Part shown: in pieces, positions 57,483 to 64,000 of the stretch | Layout: every line of letters starts with the position of its first letter | Position numbering within the stretch: position 1 is the stretch's first letter | Origin: Zygosaccharomyces rouxii | Lineage: Eukaryota; Ascomycota; Saccharomycetes; Saccharomycetales; Saccharomycetaceae | Direction of reading: 5' to 3' | NCBI RefSeq assembly: GCF_000026365.1 | Contig: NC_012992.1 | Location: 310,001 to 374,000 of the forward strand | DNA: 64,000 nt | Position numbers and translations under genes: made by a program | Notes under the pieces: model-generated | Databases searched by the model: none | What the model was told of the DNA's origin: nothing | Seen by the model: the letters and a program-made list of their open reading frames with translations, nothing else

Positions 57483-59435
57483 TTAAGGGTTCGCTCCAGG
57501 TTTCTTTCTCATAGCATTTCTTTTCGCCTCTTTGGTTTTCCTCTTTATTTCTTCTAATTTCATTTGCTTCTTTTGAGGATTTGAAACAAAATCAGGTTTT
57601 ATCACATCATAATAACAAGTTAAATTTAACCTGTCGCAATTGTAACAACGAGGTCTTTCTTCTGTGCATTTTTTCTTTCTTAAACGACAAATCCAACATC
57701 CAGTACGTGAACGCGAACCCATAGAATTCTTTTTCGATTGTCCCCTGTTACCATTCTTACCTTCTTCATATTCTTCTTCTTCTTCTTCATTTTCCATAAC
57801 TTCATGAGATGAATAAGTATCATCTACTTCTTCACCATGTGCACCATTACGTGGTATAGATGAATCTCTCGAACGTGCATTTGTAGTATCTTTACCAGGT
57901 TCAATTTTAATTTTCTTTGTCTTGGTTCTCCTCGTTTCTGGAGCTGATAAACGACGGCTAACACGTTTACCATTTTTATTCCAAGTAACTTCTTTGCGTC
58001 TTGCAGGTGTTGGTGCCGGTACAACCCTTGATGTTGAAGAATGTCTAAGTCTTTCATTACCATTTTCATCTTCATCTTCTTCATCTTCTTCCTCCTCATC
58101 ATCGTCATCTAATACAGCATTATCATCTTGGTCACCACTTGGTTCCTCTCTGTGATGAATACGTATTACAGGTCTAGCGTATCCTTTCCCAGAAAATGAT
58201 GATGAACCTGGTCTACTACTTGATAGTGATGCTGGTCTGTCTGATAACCTGAATGGTGAAGATCTCATGTTGGAAAGAACTGCTGCAGCATGTGTTTTAT
58301 CCATATCTTCATCTGATCTTGGTGAAACTGTCCTTGGGTTTAGCAATAATCTTGATCTAATATCATCGAGTTTTGAATTAATATACCGTGGAGGAGGAGG
58401 CGGCACGTAATTATCGTCATCATCGTTAGTAGCATGAGGACTACTATTTAATCCATTAGAAATTTTAGCTGGTCCATTTGTTTCACTACCTCTCGGACTT
58501 GATCTCGAGTTTGATCTTGATCTATCACCACTGCCTTCACCTTCGCCTTCATTACTATTACCGCCACTTTCATTAACATTTGTATTGGAATTTGCACCTT
58601 CAATTAATGAATAATTGTCTGCACCATGTCTCCAATTCGAAATATTAATCTTTTGATCATTCGATTCGTGCTTAACGTGTGGATCCGTAACCGATCTGTC
58701 TTTATCGAAATAAAAGCTTTGTGGAGCTACACCACCCTGTGAATTTGAATTCGAACTTGAAGAGTTCCCCTCTTCAGAATTCGTTTTCAAATGTTCCTTA
58801 GCGGGAGGTCCAGCCACCTGCTTGGAAGCACTTGACGATCGTGAATCGCTAGTGGCAAAAATATTACGCCTATTGATAATTGAGATCGGTGAGTCACCTT
58901 CTTCTTCTTGTTTTTCTTCTGTACCAGTACCAGCACTAGCTGTAGCTGTATCTGCTGCACCGTTATTACTACCAGGCGACACCACGTGATCTATATTCGG
59001 CGGCTCCGTGCCGCCATCGGTGGCGTCGGGGCGAGACGCCGATACCGGAACGGGTAGCGGCGGGAGGCGAGGTAAAGAGGAAGAAATTGTTTGAGAAGTA
59101 GTAGAGGCAGTAGAGAGCTTGTTGTCCTTATCTTTATTGATACCAGAACCAGGAGATGTTGGTGGTGATTGTACTGGAGTGTTATGAGGCGCGGAGGTCG
59201 GTTTGTTGATTGATAAAAGGGGATTTTCGTCGTATTCAGTCTTGATAGAATGAATGTGTTGAGACGAAAAGCCCTGTTGTTGTTGTGGATCCGTTTCAGT
59301 AGTGACCGGCTTATCCTCATTTGTGGATTTACCTTCTTTTACCACTGCCGCCTCTTCGCGTCGGCTGGGCGCCTCCTCTTCTTTATCGACTGGTTTTGTT
59401 ACCAGCGGTTCCGTTTCTTCTTCATGAGATACCAT
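57483..59435 (-). CDS. UME6: Ume6, URS1-binding Zn2Cys6 regulator
   Basis: 650 residues; yeast Ume6 is 836. The C-terminal Zn(II)2Cys6 cluster has six Cys in GCWICRLRKKKC, CYNC and LTC, followed by the basic linker QMKLEEIKRKTKEAKRNAM, nearly the same as yeast Ume6. The rest is disordered and rich in Ser, Asn, Asp and Glu, with an acidic run near residue 455. Ume6 binds URS1 (TAGCCGCCGA), recruiting Sin3-Rpd3 and Isw2 to repress early meiotic genes, and becomes an activator with Ime1. The placement before MSS4 agrees with S. cerevisiae. An URS1-like site lies in its own promoter. Confidence 0.97.
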   Translation of the reverse strand: MVSHEEETEPLVTKPVDKEEEAPSRREEAAVVKEGKSTNEDKPVTTETDPQQQQGFSSQHIHSIKTEYDENPLLSINKPTSAPHNTPVQSPPTSPGSGINKDKDNKLSTASTTSQTISSSLPRLPPLPVPVSASRPDATDGGTEPPNIDHVVSPGSNNGAADTATASAGTGTEEKQEEEGDSPISIINRRNIFATSDSRSSSASKQVAGPPAKEHLKTNSEEGNSSSSNSNSQGGVAPQSFYFDKDRSVTDPHVKHESNDQKINISNWRHGADNYSLIEGANSNTNVNESGGNSNEGEGEGSGDRSRSNSRSSPRGSETNGPAKISNGLNSSPHATNDDDDNYVPPPPPRYINSKLDDIRSRLLLNPRTVSPRSDEDMDKTHAAAVLSNMRSSPFRLSDRPASLSSSRPGSSSFSGKGYARPVIRIHHREEPSGDQDDNAVLDDDDEEEEDEEDEDENGNERLRHSSTSRVVPAPTPARRKEVTWNKNGKRVSRRLSAPETRRTKTKKIKIEPGKDTTNARSRDSSIPRNGAHGEEVDDTYSSHEVMENEEEEEEYEEGKNGNRGQSKKNSMGSRSRTGCWICRLRKKKCTEERPRCYNCDRLNLTCYYDVIKPDFVSNPQKKQMKLEEIKRKTKEAKRNAMRKKPGANP

Positions 59436-60199
59436 TCTAGGGTAGGTTCGAATGCGTAGAATCTTCTTGTATCTGATTGAGCTTCTTCAAATGTCTTTTA
59501 TTATTGTAACCTTTGTTGTAATTCCTTCTGAATGGTCGTCGTTGGAGAAATGGGTTCTCTTGTTTTGCACGTTTAGGTTCCTCGTCCCGTTTTTTTTTTC
59601 CCTCTCCCTCTTCTCCAACCCATAGCCGGGTAACGTACAGTGCGGGTAATGGAGCGAGCCGCCCTCTCATTAGCGGTACGCCGAGGTCACACAGGATCAC
59701 GAGGATCTTTAGGATCTTGGCGGCTATGATGGACCATTTTATATGGGTATTTCCAACAGGTAGGGGATTTCTAAACTCCTTATGATGCTTTTTTGTTTGG
59801 TTTTGGAAGCTTTTACGTGTCTCTCAGCGTGACGCCGAGGTCACGTGCTGTACCTCGATAGGAGAAATATTTGGAGTATACGAGAAGTATAGTGGAACTA
59901 GTTCTATATGGAGCCGTCTCCTGGTTGTATAAGAGGTCTTGGAATTCTGTTTTCTCTATCCTTTGTATTCCTATTGGTCGTCTCTAAACACCTCTTTGAA
60001 CGTGAGCTCAAGGGTAGGGCGTGTCGTATAGATGACATGAACAACATCTTTAAGCCCTGCCTTCCTTCAACATCTAAGCTCGTTTCCTTATTCTGGGCAC
60101 TTAATGGGGCTTTCTCGCGTGTGCTTAGCTACTTGTTAAGAATCTCCCTTGTTGAAAATAGCTTTCTATTACTTGTCAGTCATCAGAAAATCAATAAGG
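59436..60199. promoter_or_regulatory. UME6-BNA5 divergent promoter with URS1-like site and repeated 13-mer
   Basis: 764 bases without a supported gene. TTGGCGGCTA (59717-59726) is the reverse complement of TAGCCGCCAA, one base off URS1. The 13-mer ACGCCGAGGTCAC occurs exactly at 59678-59690 and 59832-59844; the second runs into the E-box CACGTG (59842-59847). AGGATC occurs three times at nine-base spacing (59693, 59702, 59711). A TATA-like TATAAGAGG lies near 59926. A 99-codon ATG frame (59908-60207) overlaps the BNA5 start but starts before this TATA-like element. Confidence 0.55.
59717..59726 (-). promoter_or_regulatory. URS1-like site upstream of UME6
   Basis: On the minus strand this reads TAGCCGCCAA, matching nine of ten positions of TAGCCGCCGA. 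It is 282-291 bases before the UME6 ATG, so Ume6 might regulate its own gene or BNA5. Motif evidence only. Confidence 0.4.
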
Positions 60200-61507
60200 A
60201 TGAATGAAGCTACTCAATTAGAATCCAAATTTCCCGTACCATTGCGTGACAAATTCCATATCCCAACCTTCGCTAGCATGGGGATTGACCCCCATAACAA
60301 CGATGAGTTAACGTATCTATGTGGTAACTCGTTGGGATTGATGCCAAGAGAAATTAGACAGGCGATTAATAGAGAATTAGATGCATGGGCCTCAAGAGGT
60401 GTTGAAGGTCATTTTAACCATCCCAGCGCTACTGACTGGGTTGATGTTGATTTGCCGGTCGTACCCCTTTTAGCTTCTGTTGTTGGTGCCAAAGAGAGTG
60501 AAGTCGCTATCATGAACAGTTTAACTACAAATTTAAATGCATTGCTGGTGGCATTCTACAGACCCAGAGGTAAAAAAGTTCAGATTCTATTCGAGAAGGG
60601 TTCTTTCCCATCCGACTACTATGCATTCCATGAACAGTCGAGACTACAAGGATTAAATCCACAAGAAACACTTTTACAGTTGGAACCACGCCCAAATGAG
60701 CACCATTTACGTACAGAGGACATTTTAAAGGCAATCGATGATCACAGAGACACTTTAGCGCTAGTGTGTCTTCCAGGAATCCAGTACTACACAGGACAAT
60801 GGTTGAACATCGGTGAGATTACGAAACATGCACATCGCTACGGAATAACAGTCGGTTGGGATTTAGCACATGCTGTCGGTAACGTGCCACTACAGTTACA
60901 CGATTGGGAGGTCGATTTTGCATGTTGGTGTTCCTACAAATATTTGAACAGCGGCCCAGGTGCTATGGGCGGTGCATTTGTCCATGAGGCACATTCTGCG
61001 CATACTTCAATGCCCAGACTAGCGGGATGGTGGGGAAACAACAGACAACGCAGATTCGCTATGCTAGAGAATTTTGAACCCATAGAAGGTGCCTTGGGAT
61101 TCCGCCAGTCCAATCCGAGCGTAATCGATGTCGTGTCAATACACACATCGCTCCAGCTATTCCAAATGGCGGGCGGGGTTGAAACCCTACGTGCAAGGTC
61201 CCTACAACTGACAAACTTCCTCCAAAGACTCTTACAAAGTTCGAAATTTTACGGCAAACCCCGTGGGTTCGTAATAATCACACCAACCCATCACACAAAT
61301 GACCACGGTGCTCAACTGTCATTGCTTTTTGATACGACCGATATCGATGAGATTTCTCAATCGATTCGTGCGAAGGGTTTGATTGCAGACGAACGTAGAC
61401 CAAGCGTTATACGTCTCGCACCTGCACCGCTCTACAATACCTTTCAGGAAGTATACAGGACCTTCGAAATACTCGAAGAAGCTCTTACAGAATTCACTGC
61501 ACATTAG
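60200..61507 (+). CDS. BNA5: Kynureninase
   Basis: 435 residues from the ATG at 60200; the frame is open 17 codons further upstream to a TTG. Yeast Bna5 is 453. It is a fold-type I PLP enzyme: the cofactor Asp in WDLAHAVGNVP (220-230) and the PLP Lys247 in WCSYKYLNSGPG are present; YLCGNSLGLMPR near 39-50 is the kynureninase substrate segment. It splits 3-hydroxykynurenine into 3-hydroxyanthranilate and alanine in de novo NAD synthesis; NAD is the co-substrate of the Hst4 sirtuin also encoded here. Confidence 0.98.
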   Translation: MNEATQLESKFPVPLRDKFHIPTFASMGIDPHNNDELTYLCGNSLGLMPREIRQAINRELDAWASRGVEGHFNHPSATDWVDVDLPVVPLLASVVGAKESEVAIMNSLTTNLNALLVAFYRPRGKKVQILFEKGSFPSDYYAFHEQSRLQGLNPQETLLQLEPRPNEHHLRTEDILKAIDDHRDTLALVCLPGIQYYTGQWLNIGEITKHAHRYGITVGWDLAHAVGNVPLQLHDWEVDFACWCSYKYLNSGPGAMGGAFVHEAHSAHTSMPRLAGWWGNNRQRRFAMLENFEPIEGALGFRQSNPSVIDVVSIHTSLQLFQMAGGVETLRARSLQLTNFLQRLLQSSKFYGKPRGFVIITPTHHTNDHGAQLSLLFDTTDIDEISQSIRAKGLIADERRPSVIRLAPAPLYNTFQEVYRTFEILEEALTEFTAH

Positions 61508-62085
61508 TTTTTTCCTATTGTATTATTCTCCATCAGCGGGTACACAAAGTGGCCCGAAGCGGTAAAAAGAGAAGTGACCGAAATTTTTCTCTGCAGGATG
61601 TTCGAAGGGACGGAGAACGAAAAAAGAGGTAAAAAAAGTTAGAAAGAAGCAAGCAAAGTATAATAATAACAATAATATAATTGATTAGAGTATAAATCTA
61701 TCTATAAAGGAAATTTTACAAGTAGAGACTGCAAAAGAAAGAGAAGGCAAGGCAAGGTAAATAATAAGATTTTAGGCGTTGAGTTTGGTATTGAGCTTGA
61801 ACTTAACCTTGAGGAACAGATTATCTTCCATTTTTTTTTCTTCTACGCTTTTCTTTCCTTTTTCATCATTCTCCTTTATATTTGTTTCTATAGGTGTTAA
61901 GGAGCCGTAGTCCGTTTCCCTCGCATTTGGCATAAAATTCAGTTCTAGCACAAGTACAAGTGTACAGAAAGAGGGATAGAAAGAGAGTAAAAGAGAGAAT
62001 ATAGTGGTGGTATATTTGGAGTTATCCTTTTTCATTATTTTCATTTCTGATTCGTCCTGATTAACTCCACCAAGGTCGATACTGG
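61508..62085. other. BNA5-MSS4 intergenic region
   Basis: 578 bases, A/T-rich, with GAAAGAG and TTTTTTC runs. It holds the BNA5 3' end and the MSS4 promoter and leader. A 90-codon minus-strand frame (61772-62044) is low-complexity Lys/Glu and I take it as chance. I see no gene or named site. Confidence 0.5.
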
Positions 62086-64000
62086 ATGAGTGGTAGAGTC
62101 GCTACAGCTACACCAACCGCGTCTGGGAAATTTCTACATACAAGAAGTGGACCTTCTCGTCGACATGAAAAAGATACTGGCCACAATAATAACAAGAAGT
62201 GTCAAAACTGCGATCACCAGCATTCGGTTTCATATCATTCATCTTCGAACTCAGAATCCAATATTGACTCACCAAGGCTTTCAGACGGTGAGAGGTCTTC
62301 GTCAACACCGACTAGTGTAGACGAAAGTGCAACTGCAATTGTTGCAAAGAAGCAGTTAAATGCAAGGAAACCAACTTCGAATTCAGCTACAACTATAACT
62401 GGAAATAACAACAATACTCCTTTACTGGATACAAGGGATATGGAAAACTTAAAGATTAATGGTAATGGTGATAAAAAAAATGATAGTGGTAATAATGGTA
62501 AACCTGTAGATCAGAGGATCCAAGGAAAGCAAAGCTCAAAATCTTCACAGCAAAAACATCAAGAAGGCGTGAATCGCAATTACCAATTAAAGTTCGTTAA
62601 TAAAGAGCAGAATCCACAAGAGGCTCAACAATTACAAGGAGATCCAATGCAGCGTAAGATTTCACCATCTTCCTCATCAGAATCTGTCTTAGAAAATGAA
62701 AGTTTGGTTCATACAGATTCCTATATCCATGGTGAAGATAATGACAACGTTCTTTTGAATAAAAGAATTTCAAGAATTTCAACTAGAAAAAGCCGACAAC
62801 TACCACATCAATCGAGGCAAAGCCTTTTATTACAGGATGGAGGAGGAGATCAAATACGAAAGAGTATTCCATTTTTATCTCATAAACATTCACAAATTTT
62901 ACCCTTGCGTGATGATGATGGTGATGAAAAAAGACCGTCAAATGCAATGTCAAACAAATCAATGCCACAACTAAGTGGAACAGCACCAAGTGGCAGAAAT
63001 AATAGTAAATTGGCTTCCGCATCTAGTACATCTTTACCTCCAAATGGTAATGGTAATGGTATTGTTGCCGGTACAAATAATTCAAATCTTTTGAGGAGAT
63101 CTGAATCTGCAACTGCAGAAATTAAAAAGATGAGAGTTTCACTACTGCATAAGAGAGAAATGAGAAAGAAAAGAAAATCGTTTCTTATGGATGATGATAG
63201 AGTTCTAATTGGTAATAAAGTTTCAGAAGGTCACGTGAATTTTATCATTGCGTATAACATGTTAACTGGTATTAGAGTTGCAGTGTCTCGTTGTTCGGGG
63301 ATAATGAAACCGTTGACACCAGCAGATTTTAAATTTACGAAAAAATTAGCATTTGACTATCATGGTAATGAATTGACACCTTCTTCACAATATGCATTCA
63401 AATTCAAAGATTATTGCCCAGAGGTATTTCGAGAACTACGTTGTTTATTCGGGTTGGATCCTGCCGACTATTTGGTTTCGTTGACATCCAAATATATTTT
63501 GAGTGAGTTAAATTCACCAGGTAAAAGTGGGTCCTTTTTTTATTTCTCAAGAGATTACAAGTATATCATTAAAACCATTCACCATACTGAACACGTTCAT
63601 TTGAGGCGGCATCTTAATGAGTACTATCTACACGTCAAGAATAATCCTGATACTTTAATTTGCCAATTCTATGGATTACACAGGGTTAAAATGCCCATTT
63701 CATTTCAAAATAAAATTAAACATCGGAAAATCTATTTCTTAGTGATGAACAACCTTTTCCCACCACACTTAGCTATGCATTCAACTTATGATTTAAAGGG
63801 CTCTACATGGGGTCGTATGACAAAGATTAATCCAAAATTGGTCAATGATGAAAATTATAAGCCTGTACTCAAGGATTTAAATTTCTTGGATGAAGATGAA
63901 AGAATCAAATTTGGTCCACTGAAAAAGAAGAAATTTTTGGAACAATTGCGCAAGGATGCCTTGTTATTGGCCAAGTTGAATACAATGGATTATTCTCTTT
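62086..64000 (+). CDS. MSS4: Mss4, phosphatidylinositol-4-phosphate 5-kinase (3' end outside window)
   Basis: The frame starts at an ATG ([15 protein letters not shown]) 22 bases after an in-frame TAA and stays open to base 64000, 638 residues so far; yeast Mss4 is 779. The first ~340 residues are Ser/Asn/Lys-rich and disordered. The lipid-kinase domain begins near residue 380: [17 protein letters not shown], then [14 protein letters not shown] (ATP-binding Lys), YGLHRVK and [12 protein letters not shown], ending inside the [11 protein letters not shown] segment. It makes PI(4,5)P2 at the plasma membrane. Position after UME6 agrees with S. cerevisiae. Confidence 0.97.
   Translation, partial: MSGRVATATPTASGKFLHTRSGPSRRHEKDTGHNNNKKCQNCDHQHSVSYHSSSNSESNIDSPRLSDGERSSSTPTSVDESATAIVAKKQLNARKPTSNSATTITGNNNNTPLLDTRDMENLKINGNGDKKNDSGNNGKPVDQRIQGKQSSKSSQQKHQEGVNRNYQLKFVNKEQNPQEAQQLQGDPMQRKISPSSSSESVLENESLVHTDSYIHGEDNDNVLLNKRISRISTRKSRQLPHQSRQSLLLQDGGGDQIRKSIPFLSHKHSQILPLRDDDGDEKRPSNAMSNKSMPQLSGTAPSGRNNSKLASASSTSLPPNGNGNGIVAGTNNSNLLRRSESATAEIKKMRVSLLHKREMRKKRKSFLMDDDRVLIGNKVSEGHVNFIIAYNMLTGIRVAVSRCSGIMKPLTPADFKFTKKLAFDYHGNELTPSSQYAFKFKDYCPEVFRELRCLFGLDPADYLVSLTSKYILSELNSPGKSGSFFYFSRDYKYIIKTIHHTEHVHLRRHLNEYYLHVKNNPDTLICQFYGLHRVKMPISFQNKIKHRKIYFLVMNNLFPPHLAMHSTYDLKGSTWGRMTKINPKLVNDENYKPVLKDLNFLDEDERIKFGPLKKKKFLEQLRKDALLLAKLNTMDYSL

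Noticed and set aside
59908..60207. 99-codon ATG frame with hydrophobic segments overlapping the BNA5 start
   Set aside because: It begins upstream of the TATA-like element likely to drive BNA5, has a non-protein-like composition and no recognised relative; more likely chance, or at most a uORF.
61772..62044. 90-codon minus-strand frame between BNA5 and MSS4
   Set aside because: Low-complexity Lys/Glu content caused by an AG/CT-rich promoter; no recognised similarity.

Overview
The window is a gene-dense stretch of a budding-yeast nuclear chromosome (Saccharomycetaceae). Genes have no visible introns, short intergenic regions, the standard genetic code, moderate GC, and proteins that align almost end to end with Saccharomyces cerevisiae proteins. 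Thirty-six protein genes can be named with fair to high confidence; the first (SCC2) and last (MSS4) run off the window. I see no tRNA, rRNA, transposon, LTR, CRISPR or centromere. The gene order points to a lineage that did not undergo the whole-genome duplication, probably in or near Zygosaccharomyces/Torulaspora; I cannot fix the species from this sequence alone. Many reading frames extend upstream of the true start through TTG or GTG triplets; starts given here are the first plausible ATG.

Layout. 1-10.3 kb: SCC2 (partial), SAS4, CDC1, SEC10, PLP1, RPS31, ATC1, UPS2/UPS3 ancestor. 10.6-24.2 kb: ERF2, SND1, CDD1, MAP1, an unidentified small gene, CCT6, SLY1, RVB1, HST4, GPN3. 24.4-41.6 kb: NUP42, ARV1, CSC1, VPS34, MSS116, REF2, CAB5, CBS2, RKM2, LIP2. 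41.9-64 kb: VPS64/FAR10 ancestor, SPC19, RAV2, COQ4, THI7-type transporter, MSC2, TOP3, EST1/EBS1 ancestor, UME6, BNA5, MSS4 (partial).

The order is a near-perfect zipper of two S. cerevisiae chromosome segments: the YDR180W-YDR208W run (same direction) interleaved first with YLR166C-YLR168C and then with YLR246W-YLR231C (reversed), with matching strands throughout (assignment from memory of yeast gene names). At three places where S. cerevisiae keeps one copy on each segment (UPS2/UPS3, VPS64/FAR10, EST1/EBS1) there is a single gene here.

Functionally these are housekeeping genes: chromatin and chromosome maintenance (SCC2, SAS4, HST4, RVB1, TOP3, UME6, SPC19), membrane traffic and lipid signalling (SEC10, SLY1, VPS34, MSS4, ERF2, ARV1, SND1, VPS64), mitochondrial and cofactor functions (COQ4, LIP2, MSS116, CBS2, CAB5, BNA5, UPS2), protein maturation (CCT6, PLP1, MAP1, GPN3) and transport (CSC1, THI7, MSC2, RAV2). 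No single new operon-like system is present. The items most worth a second look are a small unassigned gene at 16366-16680 that seems to need a frame change, a long MSC2 upstream region combining URS1-like sites, a TATA box and several upstream ATGs, an exactly repeated 13-mer in the UME6-BNA5 promoter, and an Asn-rich reading frame immediately after the VPS64/FAR10 stop codon.
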